DNA of 64,000 nt from Symbiodinium natans (Eukaryota; Sar; Dinophyceae; Suessiales; Symbiodiniaceae). The stretch spans positions 12,501 to 76,500 of the forward strand of contig CAJNDS010000379.1 of assembly GCA_905221605.1 (NCBI GenBank), written 5' to 3'. The stretch's first letter is position 1. Each line of letters begins with the position of its first letter. The notes beneath the pieces were generated by a model. The model was not told the DNA's origin. It was given only the letters and a program-made list of their open reading frames with translations, and made no database searches. Shown here in pieces: positions 26,934-37,771 of this stretch. Both the position numbers and the translations under genes were made by a program.

Positions 26934-27264
26934 CCCTAAACCCAAAGCCCTGATCCCGAAATTTCTGATCACACAAAGTAGCCCTCCGCCCTGTTTGAAA
27001 TCACTGAGGCAACCCCCCAGCCCCGAGACCTCTAAACCTCGACACCCTTCATTCAACCCCACCCTAAACCCTAAACCCTAAACCCTAAACCCCAAAGCCT
27101 AAACCCCTAAACCCTAAACCCTGAAACCTACACCCCAAAACCCTAAAACCCTAAACCCAAAAACCCTATAACCCCAAAACCCTAACTAAAACCCTAGAAC
27201 CCTAAACCCCTAAATCCTAAAACCCTAAAACCGGAAAAGAAGGTTAAAAGAAACCAAAAAAAAC

Positions 27265-27347
27265 TGCCAGAGACAACCGGTCCTTGGGGCGGAGGATGAT
27301 GCTCGGGCTTGCCTGAACTCCTCCGGTGTAGCTGAAGTCGACGTAGC
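27265..27347 (-). CDS. Exon after the membrane segment, strong coding bias
   Basis: Acceptor CTTTCTACAG| is followed by two bases completing the codon from exon 27840-27918, then YVDFSYTGGVQASPSIILR and PKDRLSLA, and donor GCA|GTTTTTTTT. Almost all third positions are G or C. It is followed downstream by element 1, which therefore sits in an intron or intergenic repeat. Confidence 0.7.
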
Positions 27348-27839
27348 CTGTAGAAAGGATTATATAGGGCTTCTGCTTTAAGGGGTTGACGGTTCCGGGG
27401 ACCTAGACTTAACCCTAAACCCTAAACCCTAAACCCTAAACCCTAAACCCTAAACCCTAAACTCCAGGGATGCTCGGCTTAACTCTGGGGAGATCGGTGG
27501 GACACTCTGCAGGCTTCTCGCGGGCTAACCACGAAACAAGGGTTTAGGGTTTAGGGTTTAGGGTTTAGGGGTTTGGGGTTTAGGGTCAACTCTTTCATTT
27601 TCATGGGAGGCACTGCAAAAGTCCCGTCTCTGCAGCCCTAAATGAAAACTTACTTTTTGCTCTGAAATCTTGAGCCCCCGAGAGGTCTTTGTCGGCAAGC
27701 CCCGTAGAGTTTAGGGCTCAGGGGCTTAGGGTTGAGAAGTTCGCGGCTGGGAAGCCGTAAGCCCTAAACCCTGAATCCTTACGAAACCCCAACCCTAAAC
27801 CCTAAACCCTAAATCCTAAACCCTAAACCCTAAACCCAC

Positions 27840-27918
27840 CTCCACACAGGGCCATGGCCGCAGCTTCCACGTTCATGCTGAAGGGGATGAGCCACTGGAA
27901 GATGGCAAAGACGATCAT
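27840..27918 (-). CDS. Exon encoding a membrane segment
   Basis: Acceptor CGAACTCAG| is followed in phase 0 by MIVFAIFQWLIPFSMNVEA and AAMALCG, one transmembrane helix. Donor GGAG|GTGGGTTTAGGG. It ends in phase 1, which exon 27265-27347 completes. Confidence 0.7.
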
Positions 27919-28060
27919 CTGAGTTCGGGCTTCGGGGTGGAAGGGTTTAGGGTTTAGGGTTTAGGGTTTGGGGTTTAGGGTTTAGGGTTTAGGGTTTAGG
28001 GTTCAGGGCTTCGGGTTTAGGGTGTATAAGGTTTAGGGTGTGGGGTTTGGGGTTTATCGT

Positions 28061-28130
28061 TTAGGGGTTCTCGGGGGGATGGATAAGCTTCTGGAGGTTG
28101 CGGCATAAGGTGAACGGATTGGGCTCAATC
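28061..28130 (-). CDS. Exon, possibly terminal (TAA) of the membrane-protein gene
   Basis: Acceptor GGCTTCGGAG| is followed by one base that fits the phase of exon 28361-28440, then IEPNPFTLCRNLQKLIHPP and ENP with TAA at 28061-28063. A GA-type donor after HPP would instead lead in phase into exon 27840-27918. I cannot decide between a stop here and continuation. Confidence 0.6.
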
Positions 28131-28360
28131 CTCCGAAGCCCGCCTGCTGGGGTTAGGGTTTCGGGTTTAGGGTTTAGGGTTTAGGGTTTGGAGTTCTCTT
28201 GAGAACCTCGGGGTTAAAGAGTTTTCGGGTTTCCCTAAGCCCGAAACCCTACATGTAAGGGTTTCCGAAACTAGGGGTACCTTTTTAGGGTCCCGATTAT
28301 CGGGGAATCCTAGTATTTGGGGGCTACTATGGGGATCCCTTAAAACCCCAAACCCTGAAC

Positions 28361-28440
28361 CCTGGCTTGCTTGCAAAGAAGGCTGCGCCCGTGGTGAGGG
28401 CATACCGGATCAGGTCCTCGGCATTCTTTTGGCGCCACGG
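28361..28440 (-). CDS. Exon of the membrane-protein gene
   Basis: Acceptor CCCTAAG| is followed in phase 0 by PWRQKNAEDLIRYALTTGA and AFFASKP, with donor GG|GTTCAGGG. Coding bias is strong. The acceptor itself lies in a degenerate heptamer. Confidence 0.7.
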
Positions 28441-29086
28441 CTTAGGGTTTAGGGTTTAGGGCATTGAAGACTAAACTCGAGCCCCCACCCAAGAAATCAG
28501 TATAATGCGGACCTCAGGGTTCAGGCTTCAGGGCTTAGGGTAGAAGGTGTAGGGTTTATAGAGTGTAGGGTTTAAGGTTTGGGGTTCAGGATTCAAGGCG
28601 ATTTAGAAGTTGTCTTAACAGGGGAAGCTTGCTGATTCAGTTTTTTTACTGAGAGTAGGTGGTCAGAATTAAGGCGGTCGTTTCTCGCATAACCCTGCAC
28701 CTTAAATCCCAACAGCATGAAGGATAAGACTCCTACCCGGTCCCACCCACCAAAGGCGGGACCCTAGCGGTATACTTCCGAAAATCTACTGCAAATGTAT
28801 TGCCAGGTGGCCGTTCGCAGAGTTTTAAGGTGTTCGGGTTTAGGGTTTGAGGTTTTGGAAGGTTTAGGAGTCAGGGTTTGGGTTTTGAGGGTTTTGGGCT
28901 TCAGAACTTCGGGGCTTCAGGGGCGCCTGCCTTCACCCAAAACCCTCGAACCTTAGAACCCTGGCACCCTAAACCCCAAACCCTAGAAGTCTGGCACCCT
29001 AAGCCCAAAACCCTAGCACCCTAGCACCCTAGCACCCTAGCACCCTAGCACCCCAAGCCCTAAGCCCTAAACCCTAAACCCGAAAC

Positions 29087-29164
29087 CCTACTCAGCCCGG
29101 ACAGCGTGGCGGCCTTGACCGGTGTGAAAGTGGACCTGGTCGTTCCGCACGACATCGGCTGGAT
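29087..29164 (-). CDS. Exon of the membrane-protein gene
   Basis: Acceptor TTCCCAAG| and donor AGG|GTTTCGGG bound 26 codons (IQPMSCGTTRSTFTPVKAA, then TLSGLSR), phase 0 at both ends. The plus strand is also open to a stop (PDSVAALTGVKVDLVV...), but phase and neighbours support minus. Confidence 0.6.
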
Positions 29165-29558
29165 CTTGGGAAGCAGACCTAGACTGGTGGAACAGTTTTA
29201 GGGTTTAGGGTTTAGGGCTTAAGGTTCAGGGGATTAGGGTTTAGGGGTTCGGGTTTAGGGTTTAGGGTTTGGGGGTTAGGTTTTCGTTGTTCGGGACTAA
29301 CTAGGGTCTACGGTTTAGGGGTTAGGGCGCAGGGAAAACTTAGGGTTTAGGGTTTCAGGTTAGCGTAAAAGTTTAGGTTTTAGGATTTTAGGGCTTAGAG
29401 ACGAAATTGGGCTTGCGGTTTTCCAGCGGATTGTGGATCCCATGGACTATTCAGAGACTCCGGGCTTGAAGTGCTGAGCCCTAGGCTCAGAACACTAAAC
29501 TCTGAGTCCCCTAAACCCTAAACCCTAAACCCTAAACCCTAAACCCTAAACCCCAAAC

Positions 29559-29642
29559 CCTCTTCTCTTTGAGCTCGGCCCTCGGGCCTCTGAGTTTCTC
29601 AGTGAGGAGCACATTGGCTACCAGCTCGTCCACGTCCAAGAC
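29559..29642 (-). CDS. Exon of the membrane-protein gene, VLDVDELV motif
   Basis: Acceptor CTGTAGAG| and donor AGG|GTTTGGGG bound 28 codons (VLDVDELVANVLLTEKLRG, then PRAELKEKR), phase 0 at both ends. Joined to 30281-30340 it reads ...NAVALAF|VLDVDELV, a hydrophobic-acidic motif I recall, unverified, from dinoflagellate hypothetical membrane proteins. Confidence 0.7.
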
Positions 29643-29867
29643 CTCTACAGGTTAGGGTTTAGGGTTTAGGGTTTAGGGTTCAGGGTTTAGGGTTTAGGGT
29701 GTAGGGTTTAGGGGTAGGGTTTAGGGTTTGGGGGGGGGGAGGGGGGGGGGGGGGCATGTACAAATTAAGCATTAAGCGTCTTGAGGGTTTAGAGTTTTAC
29801 GGGTGTGGACCCATAAATGCTTTGTTTCTTTTTCTAACCGACGCCCTAGCTTGACACAAGTTCGAAG

Positions 29868-29972
29868 CTCTCTCTCTCTCTCTCGCTATATCTATATATA
29901 TATATATATATATATCAACTTACCTATACATATATATATATATATACATATATCTATATCTATATATCTATC
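29868..29972. repeat. CT then TA microsatellites
   Basis: (CT)n of about eight units followed by (TA)n and (TATATC)n steps. A poly-G run of about 25 bases lies at 29729-29754. Confidence 0.9.
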
Positions 29973-30280
29973 ATCCACTCGTCTTTAGTTGACTTCGCCC
30001 ATCTCAACTTACCTTACCAGTTTCTTCCGTGGCTGATTCTTCGGCGTGCCCAGGTTGTGAGCTCATAGTGCTGTCCCACGTGGACTCTGTGGGTTAGCAA
30101 CACAAATGGCACCCCGAAGGCCCCGTAAGGGCTCGGATGAAAAGATTGAACCTAAAACCCTAGGCCCCTAAACTCCCAACTCAAACCCTCAGCCCGAAGC
30201 TCTTATCCGCAAGTGGCTTCGGGTTTGGGTTTAGGGTTTAGGGTTCAGGGCCCTTTGCAACGACATCGCAGGCGAGGGGC

Positions 30281-30340
30281 AAAGGCGAGAGCCACGGCGT
30301 TCAGCACGATGTCGCTGAGGGAGGGTGTCTGGGCCAGGTA
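30281..30340 (-). CDS. Exon of the membrane-protein gene, SDIVLNAVAL motif
   Basis: Acceptor GGTTGCCAG| is followed in phase 0 by YLAQTPSLSDIVLNAVALAF (20 codons), ended by a GC donor, TTT|GCCCCT. GC donors are common in dinoflagellates. Phase 0 joins it to 29559-29642. Confidence 0.7.
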
Positions 30341-30760
30341 CTGGCAACCCACCTTTTGGCTTGCGGTTTCGGCCTTTAGGGGTTTAGGGTTTAGGGTTTA
30401 GGGTGTCGGGCCTGGAGTTTAGGGTTTAGGGTTTAGGCTTTAGGGTTTAGGGTTCAGGGCGTTAGGGAGGGGGCGGAGGGGGCAGGCTTCTACGACTCCA
30501 GGCATTATCATCTGACTCCCGGAGCAGTGATTCGCCACAGACAAGACCCGAAGTCCCAAGCCCGAAACCCCACTCCTGAATGAACCTAAACCCTAAAACC
30601 TAGGCCCTGAGCCCATGCTCCACCCTAAGCCCTAGCACAGAACATCAAAGCTTAAGTGCCTGCTTAATCCTCTACACCAGGCGAGCTGATGCCGGAACCC
30701 TAAACATACCGGATGGAAATCCCTGAAGAGTATATAGAAACTCATAGTACAGATAGAGAC

Positions 30761-30763
<3 letters not shown>

Positions 30764-30805
<42 letters not shown>

Positions 30806-30844
30806 GAGCGAGCGCGAAAGAGAGAGAGAGAGAGAGAGAGAGAG
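30764..30844 (+). repeat. GA microsatellite
   Basis: (GA)n interrupted by GC and AA steps. A possible plus-strand coding reading after it (GASHSLQRASGYN then GTTCATGG donor) is too weak to list as a gene. Confidence 0.9.
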
Positions 30845-31376
30845 TGTGGGATAGAAGGTGCCTCTCATTCCCTACAAAGAGCCAGCGGGTATAACTCTTG
30901 CAGGTTCATGGACACTACGAGAAATGGGTGGAGGGTTCACGGTTCAGGGTGTGTAGGTTTTAGGGTTTCAGGGCTTAGTTTCAGGGGTTTAGGGGTTCAG
31001 GGGTTTAGGGTTTAGGGTTTGTGGGCTTTTAGGGTTTGTGGGCTTTGGGTGTTATAGACTTGAGGTTTTAGGGTGTAGGTTTTGGGGTCCCTAACTTCCC
31101 AAGACCCTATTTAGGGTTTAGGGTTTAGGGTTTGAGGTCCTAGAGCCCAGGTTCTTATATATGTATATAAACATATATAAGGCTCCCCATTATTATAAGA
31201 TACCCCGAGGGACCATGATTAGGGAACCTCCCAGATGCCCTTTCAAAAGTCTTATACTTGTTGAGCCCCCAAGATACCTCAAATTTCAACATGCAGTGAA
31301 CCCCTAAACCCGAATTAACGCCCTAAACCCCCCAAAAAGGTACCATGTTTTTTTTGGTAGCTTTTTTTGGTAGTGC

Positions 31377-31458
31377 GCAGTTCTGCCGCCCAGGAACGTA
31401 GGCCAAGAAGCCCATGACACCCAGTCTGGGGGCGCAAAGCACGATGATGGCAATCCAC
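31377..31458 (-). CDS. Exon encoding a transmembrane segment
   Basis: Acceptor CTTGCGAG| is followed by one base, then WIAIIVLCAPRLGVMGFLA and YVPGRQNC, with a GC donor TGC|GCACTA. End phase 0 fits exon 30281-30340. One clear membrane helix. Confidence 0.7.
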
Positions 31459-32295
31459 CTCGCAAGGCTTTGCGGGTTTAGGGTTTAGGGTCTAGGCTTG
31501 GTTTCGGGCTCAAGGCCGTAGACGCCCAAGACCCTGCAAACCCTCAACACCCTTAAAAAGCAAGACAGAAAAAAAGGAAAAAACATGCAAAAGCCCTTAA
31601 ACGTCCTAAAAGCCTGTCATGTCCGAAACCCAGGAAAGCCCACAACAGATGGGGGGTTTCCGAGATTAGGGGTACCTTGTTGGGATTCTAACGGAAATCC
31701 TACGACTTTTGGGGGTTTAAGGTTCAGGGTTTAGGGTTTAGGGGTTTAGGGGTTAGGTTTTAGGGTTTACTTTAGGCGTCCCCTATTTTCGTAAGCACCA
31801 GATAGGGCCCCCAAACACCCTTGGCATGCCTGGAATTTTCTGTGAGCTTTGGGTTCATATGAAGTAGGGTTTAGGGTTTAGGGTTTAGGGTTTAAGGCGT
31901 TTGGGGATTAAGGGTTTAGAGTCTAGAGTTTATAGGGCTTCGGGTTTTGGGAGATGGTTTGTACTTTGGGTTTCGGGATGGGGGTTCAGGTTCCGAGCTT
32001 AGTAGGCTTCAGGGATTCGGGTTTAAGGGCCGGTTGAAGAGTCTAGTACAGGAGCCCATTCTTTTTGCATGGGGTTTCGGGTTTAAGGGTTTAGGGGGTT
32101 TTGGGTGGAATTTAGAAGTCTAGGCAGATGTTGGGATGTTGGGATGTTGGGATGAGGTAACTCTTTTGGCTTCGATGAGTCGAAAGGCCAGACGGGCTGT
32201 TTAGGGACTAGGGTTCAGGGTTGAGGGTTTAGGGTTTAGGGTTGAGGGTTGACGGGCTTAGGGATCTTAAAGAGTAGCTCGCACACATCGCAACA

Positions 32296-32399
32296 TCATT
32301 GCGCCTTACACATGTTAAAGAACGGACTGTTGTGAGGCTCTAAACGAATGCCGTTAGCGTTTAGCGCTGGAACTGCTCTTCGCGCCTTGGTGGCGTTTT
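32296..32399 (-). CDS. Candidate terminal exon, 33 codons plus TGA
   Basis: Acceptor TTAATTAAG| is followed by two bases, then NATKARRAVPALNANGIRL, EPHNSPFFNMCKAQ and TGA. It is protein-like but its place in a gene is not resolved. Confidence 0.45.
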
Positions 32400-32663
32400 C
32401 TTAATTAGGTTCAGGATATGGTTTCAGATACCCGGAGAAAGGTACCCAAATGGATAAGTCGCAAACCCCCATAATTAGGCCCTAGACCCGAAATCAGAAT
32501 GTCCATTTGCAGGGGTGCCCTTTTCGGGGTTCCTGTAATGAGGAATATACTAGAAGAAGGGTTCCGAAACCCAAGGGTACAACCTTAGGGGTCAGAGGTA
32601 AGAGTCCCAGGACAAACCCTAAACCCTAAACCCTAAACCCTAAACCCTAAACCCTAAACCCAC

Positions 32664-32700
32664 CTCAGGCACGGCTGGATGCCCGCGATCTCGATGCCGC
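32664..32700 (-). CDS. Micro-exon of 37 nt
   Basis: Acceptor CCCCCAG| and donor AG|GTGGGTTTAGGG bound GIEIAGIQPCL. Every third position is G or C and both splice sites are good. The right flank is TTTAGGG and the left CCCTAAA on the plus strand. Confidence 0.6.
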
Positions 32701-33272
32701 CTGGGGGCTTCGGGTTTGCCCGAAGGTTCCGGTTTAGGGTTTATAGGGTTTAGGGTTTAGGTTCTAGGGCTTATTGTTTAGGGTTTAGGGTTTAGGGTCT
32801 AGGGTTTAGGGTTTAATTTAGGGTTTAGGGTTTACGGTGTAGGGTGTAGGGGTTTAGGGTTCGGGTTTGGGGTTTGGGGTTTGGGGCTTGGGGCTGAGGG
32901 TTTAAGGTTCCCCGTTTGTAAGGTTTGGGGTTTAGGGTTTAGGGGGAATATGACTGTCCCTACTAGGAAGAGACCCCAACACAAAGCGACACAGTACAGG
33001 ACGCAAGCTAGAGATTAGCTGCACTTTCACGCCATTTACTGGAACCCTGAAACCCAAAGCCCGACATGAAGCAAAACTCAGAACCAGCCCTAAAACGCCT
33101 AACTGTTCGTTGGCTGGTTTCCAACTGTCGTAACGCTCGTGGCCCCAAAATCGGAGCAACGGAACTTAAGCATTATCTCCAAGAACGGACCCTGAACCCT
33201 AAACCTAAACCCTAAACCCTCAACCCTCAACCCTAAACCCTAAGCCTAAAACCTGAACCCTAAACCCCTAAC

Positions 33273-33358
33273 GCCCTGAAATGCTTCTTTGGGCCTTCGT
33301 CGTCGATGGTCTCAAACTCGTCATCAGAAGTGAGACTGGCCAGAGTTCGGGCAGAATT
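33273..33358 (-). CDS. Exon, acidic segment
   Basis: Acceptor GGGCTACCAAG| is followed in phase 0 by NSARTLASLTSDDEFETID and DEGPKKHFR, with donor GC|GTTAGGGG. The intron end TACTGGGCTACCAAG matches the end of the dispersed repeats at 6.34 and 33.51 kb, so that repeat may supply this acceptor. Confidence 0.65.
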
Positions 33359-34091
33359 CTTGGTAGCCCAGTAACCAGTTTAGGGTGGGGGGTTTAGGGT
33401 TTAGGGTTTAGGGTTTAAGGTTTAGGGCACCCTTTTTGGGGGTGGTTACTTTAGAAGGGAAACCAGAACCACAAACCAAGGGTAAAGGGTACTACTAGGC
33501 TACCAAGAATGAGACATGTTGGGATTCTTGCTTTCGGGCTTCAGGGGTTTAGAGGGCTTAGGGCTTAGGGATTGTAGCCTGACACACACGCACACACTCT
33601 CTCCCTCCCTCTCTCTCTTGCTTTTGTGAGACGGGCTCTGCTGTTTGTAAGTTTCCCTGCGCGTTGCACCAGGGCTATAAAGTTCATGTTTTAGGTCTAA
33701 GAAGCAACGCGCACACCAAGCCCCCCCTTGAAGCCCCCCTTGACGAAGGTCACCCCCCTGCAGACCCCCTTGAAGGGGGCTTGAAGGGTTCAGGCGCAGT
33801 CCTGGGGGAGTTGGATCAGTTCGGGGCTCCGGCCTTCTGTTGCAAAGGGATCTACGGGCCCCGTGATGCCGAAGGCCAAGGTGGAGCCAACGCCAACTAC
33901 ACCGGTGCCTGGAATGCTATAAGACCTAAGCTCTAACCCTTAAATCCGCAAATCCTCAAGCCCCAACCCCGAAACAATACAAGAACAACAAAAACGAAAC
34001 TCCAAACCGTAGACCCCAAACCCTAAACCCTAAACCCTAAACCCCAAACCCCAAACCCCAAACCCTAAACCCTAAACCCTGAACCCTAAAC

Positions 34092-34176
34092 CTGGGTTGA
34101 GACTGCTCCCTGCCTTGGGAGATGGTACACTGCCAATCCCTGCTCCAAACAGCGCCGGTACTCCACCATAATGGTC
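34092..34176 (-). CDS. Exon ending exactly at a telomere-repeat donor
   Basis: Acceptor TCCTTAG| is followed by one base, then TIMVEYRRCLEQGLAVYHL and PRQGAVSTQ, ending CAG|GTTTAGGG. Coding bias is strong. Phase 0 joins it to 33273-33358. Its 5' edge recurs near 36829. Confidence 0.7.
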
Positions 34177-34514
34177 CTAAGGTCTAGGGGTTTAGGTTTA
34201 GGGTTTAGGGTTTAGGGTTCAAGAGCTCCTGGTCGAGCAGTTTCTCGTTTAGGCTCTGTGTTTAGAACATCGAAAAATACCCACCCACCCGAAGTTCCCA
34301 TAACATTAAGAAATAAAAAGTCTCTTCTTTATATTAGGATGGTTCAATAACAAAATGAATGACTTCCACTTAACAAATGAGGAGGTGGAGATTCTAAACC
34401 ACGCGAGGCTTTGAAGTCTTGAAATCCTAAACTGAGGCTCAAACCTTGAAAAAAATTTAAAAAATGAAAAAACCCTGAAAAAAGAAGGAAAAAAAAAGCC
34501 TGGGGTCCCCCCCA

Positions 34515-34790
34515 TTTGGGGTGTTTTTGGAAGCAAATTTTCCCTCATGGGGGGGTCGGAGTTCGAGGCAAGGGGGGGTCTCCGAAGATTATTTTGCCTT
34601 TAAAATCGAAAAATGACCACCCAGAACCCTCGATTTCAGTACTAAGAATGCGCATTTTCATTGCGGGTCTAGGCCAAGCCTGAGGTCCCTTTTGGGGTGT
34701 TTTTTGAGGCAAACTTTCCCTCTCAAGGGGGGGTCGGAGTTTGAGGCAAGGAGGGTCTCCAAAGACTATTTTGCCTTTAAAATCCAAAAT
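34515..34790. repeat. Two-copy tandem duplication, about 175-bp period
   Basis: TTTGGGGTGTTTTT...GAGGCAAGG...GTCTCC...ATTTTGCCTTTAAAATC occurs at 34515-34612 and again at 34690-34790 with about 85% identity by eye. The surrounding 34.3-34.94 kb is AT-rich with A-runs and no coding signal. Confidence 0.8.
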
Positions 34791-34943
34791 ACGTCCCCCC
34801 CTTGACCGAAATTAGGCTGTGAAAAGGTCGCGGGGGCAGCCCTCCTCAGAAAAACCCTGAAAAAACCCGAAGAAACATGGAGAAACCTTAAAAAACATTG
34901 AAAAACCTTGAAAAACCCTGAAAAACTTGAAAAAACACGGCGT

Positions 34944-36121
34944 TGAGGCCTTGAAACCCTAAACACAGGCCTTGAGGCCTTGAAACCCTAAACGCTGGGC
35001 CCTGAAACCTAAACACAGGCCCTGACGGCCCTGAGGCCTTGAAACCCTAAACGCTGGGCCCTGAAACTCTAAACACAGGCCCTGAGGCCCTTGAAACCCT
35101 GAAACAAACCCTAAACACAGGCCCTGAGGCCCTGAAACCCTAAACACAGGCCCTTGAGGCCTTGAAACCCTAAACGCTGGGCCCTGAAACCCTAAACACA
35201 GGCCCTGAGGCCCTGAAACCCTAAACACAGGCCCTGAGGCCTTGAAACCCTAAACGCTGGGCCCTGAAACCCTAAACACAGGCCCTGAGGCCCTGAAACC
35301 CTAAACACAGGCCCTGAGGCCTTGAAACCCTAAACGCTGGGCCCTGAAACCCTAAACACAGGCCCTGAGGCCCTGAAACCCTAAACACAGGCCCTGAGGC
35401 CTTGAAACCCTAAACGCTGGGCCCTGAAACCCTAAACACAGGCCCTGAGGCCCTGAAACCCTAAACACAGGCCCTGAGGCCTTGAAACCCTAAACGCTGG
35501 GCCCTGAAACCCTAAACACAGGCCCTGAGGCCCTGAAACCCTAAACACAGGCCCTGAGGCCTTGAAACCCTAAACGCTGGGCCCTGAAACCCTAAACACA
35601 GGCCCTGAGGCCCTGAAACCCTAAACACAGGCCCTGAGGCCTTGAAACCCTAAACGCTGGGCCCTGAAACCCTAAACACAGGCCCTGAGGCCCTGAAACC
35701 CCAAACACAGGCCATGAGGCCTTGAAACCCTAAACGCTGGGCCCTGAAACCCTAAACACAGGCCCTGAGGCCCTGAAACCCTAAACACAGGCCCTGAGGC
35801 CTTGAAACCCTACAGGCCCTGAGGCCTTGAAACCCTAAACGCTGGGCCCTGAAACCCTAAACACAGGTCTGAGGCCCTGAAACCCTAAACACAGGACCTG
35901 AGGCCTTGAAACCCTAAACGCTGGGCCCTGAAACCCTAAACACAGGCCCTGAGGCCCTGAAACCCTAAACACAGGCCCTGAGTCCTTGAAACCCTAAACG
36001 CTGGGCCCTGAAACCCCAAACACAGGCCCTGAGGCCCTGAAACCCTAAGGCTCTAAGGCCTTGAAACCCTAAACGCTGGGGTAGGCCCTGAAACCCTAAA
36101 CGCCAGGCCTTGAGGCCCTAA
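34944..36121. repeat. 80-bp higher-order minisatellite with embedded heptamers
   Basis: A composite unit of 22 + 29 + 29 bp (GAAACCCTAAACGCTGGGCC, then two GAAACCCTAAACACAGGCCC-type units) repeats about 12 times with a steady 80-bp period between 35080 and 35800, degrading at both ends. Each subunit carries AAACCCTAAAC. Confidence 0.95.
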
Positions 36122-36197
36122 ACCCTAATTAGGGTCTTAAGTGTTTAGGGTCTCAAGGGTTTAGGGGCTCAACGGTTTAGGGTCTCAAGGGCATTGT

Positions 36198-36600
36198 GGG
36201 CCTTGGGCCTTGCCCACGAATTTTTGGGTCTTGCCCACGAATACTTGGGCCTTGCCCACGAATATTTGGGCCTTGCCCACGAATACTTGGGCCTTGCCCA
36301 CGAATATTTGGGCCTTGCCCACGAATATTTGGGCCTTGCCCACGAATATTTGGGCCTTGCCCACGAATATTTGGGCCTTGCCCACGAATTTTTGGGCCTT
36401 GCCCACGAACCAACAACCCCAGAAATTCGTGGGCAAGGCCCAAAAATTCGTGGGCAAGGCCCAAAAATTCGTGGGCAAGGCCCAAAAATTCGTGGGCAAG
36501 GCCCAAAATCCGGATTTTGGGCCTTGCCCACGAATATTTGGGCCTTGCCCACGAATCTTTGGGCCTTGCCCACGAATATTTGGGCCTTGCCCACGAATAC
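36198..36600. repeat. 21-bp tandem array with an internal inversion
   Basis: About ten forward copies of GGGCCTTGCCCACGAATATTT, then four inverted copies (36421-36505), then four forward copies (36518-36598). Each unit also holds a small GGGC-CTT-GCCC stem. Long open frames on all six readings here are artefacts of a 21-bp period. Confidence 0.97.
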
Positions 36601-37536
36601 CATTAAGGTTTAAAAATTTTGGTAGGAGAGGTTTAGGGTTTAGGGTTTAGGGTTTAGGGTTTAGGGCTTAGGGTTTAAGGTTTAGGGTTTAGGGTTTAGG
36701 GCACCATAGCGGTCCTAGGGTCAAGGGACTCAAGCAAGGACCCCTATCAGGGACCTTAGGGGTCATGCAGGGGCTACTTAGGTAGAGGGGTTATAAAGGG
36801 AATATCCTACACCCTAAGCTCCCTACTTTACCATAATGGTCCTGATGTCTAGGGCTTGGGGCTCGGCGCTTTAGGCATTCGGGGTTGCCAAAACCGTACG
36901 AACCCAAAGCAAACCCCTAAAACCCCAAACCCTTGAACCTCTCAAAACCTAGACCTCTAAACTCCCAAACCAAGAAACCCTAGACGCCTAAACCCTTAAC
37001 CCTAAACGCCCTGCAGTAAACCTGAAATCCCAAAACGCCAAGCCCCTAAACCCCAAACCCAGAAACCCCAAACCCCAAAAGGCGCACCCCGAACCCTAAA
37101 TCCTCAACCCTAAGCCCCCACCCTGAAAGCCCCCTACACCCTAAACCCAAAACCCAAAACCTCTAAGGTTGCATCAGAGTACGGGAGCCCTACCCCCACA
37201 AACCCTCAAAACCCGAAACTCTAAACCCTAAACCCTTAACCCTTAAACCCTAGACCCTAAAACCCTAAAACCCTAAACCCTTATATAAACCCTAAACCCT
37301 AAACCCTAAAACCCTAAAAACTAAAATCCTAAACCCTGAGCCCGAAAACCCCTAGACCCTAAAACCCTAAAGGTTCGGGCTTTCCGGAGCGCTTCCTTGA
37401 AAGGAATCTGGGCTCAGAGTCTATTTTAGGTTTTAGGGTTGAGGGTTGATCAACCCGATCTCCTAGTCCCCTAAACCCCAAGCCCGCTGGAAAATCTTCC
37501 GATCCTTTTAGTCTCTTCGCCCCTAAAGCGCCGGAA

Positions 37537-37605
37537 CCCCAACCCCAAACCCCAAACCCCAAACCCCAAACCCCAAACCCCAAACCCCAAACCCTAAACC
37601 CCAAA
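37537..37605. repeat. CCCCAAA variant array
   Basis: About nine units of CCCCAAA, a one-base variant of the telomere unit, running into ordinary CCCTAAA units up to 37672. Homogenised variants show local amplification. Confidence 0.9.
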
Positions 37606-37683
37606 CCCAAAACCCTAAACCCTAAACCCCAAACCCTAAACCCTAAACCCTCAACCCTCAACCCTAAACCCTAAACCTGAAGC

Positions 37684-37771
37684 CTCCTTCGAGTGGCAAG
37701 ACCCAGAGAATGATCGCCAGCGTGCTCAGGAGGAAGCCGGGCACCGGCTTGTAGAGGTAGTCGTACATCTC
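37684..37771 (-). CDS. Exon encoding a transmembrane segment
   Basis: Acceptor GTCTGTAAG| is followed in phase 0 by EMYDYLYKPVPGFLLSTLA and IILWVLPLEG, one membrane helix. A donor could be TGG|GTCTTG (37703) or a GC donor at 37684. It is flanked by CCCTAAA on the left and TTTAGGG on the right. Its first bases are echoed near 37828 and 37950. Confidence 0.7.

Larger units (their letters stand above)
17048..26938 (-). mobile_element. Ty1/copia-type LTR retrotransposon, element 1, with target duplications
   Basis: The element proper is 17053-26933 (9,881 bp). Identical 230-bp LTRs flank gag, protease, integrase, RT and RNase H in copia order. The 5-bp target CCCTA is duplicated at 17048-17052 and 26934-26938, so it inserted into a CCCTAAA repeat. 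In its own sense each LTR reads TG...TA instead of TG...CA. LTR identity implies recent insertion. Coding is spread over five overlapping frames, by programmed frameshifting or by small indels. Unusual cargo is described under its ORFs. Confidence 0.96.

Noticed and set aside
33664-33936. 90-codon plus-strand ORF (FGAPAFCCKGIYGPRDAEG)
   Set aside because: The minus strand is open over the same stretch (TGVVGVGSTLAFGITGPVD to a stop). The strand cannot be settled by eye, so neither was listed.
35000-36120. CRISPR-like array
   Set aside because: Repeats are contiguous with no unique spacers, and the genome is eukaryotic.
36169-36650. Six overlapping 100-146 codon frames
   Set aside because: A 21-bp tandem repeat without stops is open in every frame. 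There is no coding bias or splice evidence.
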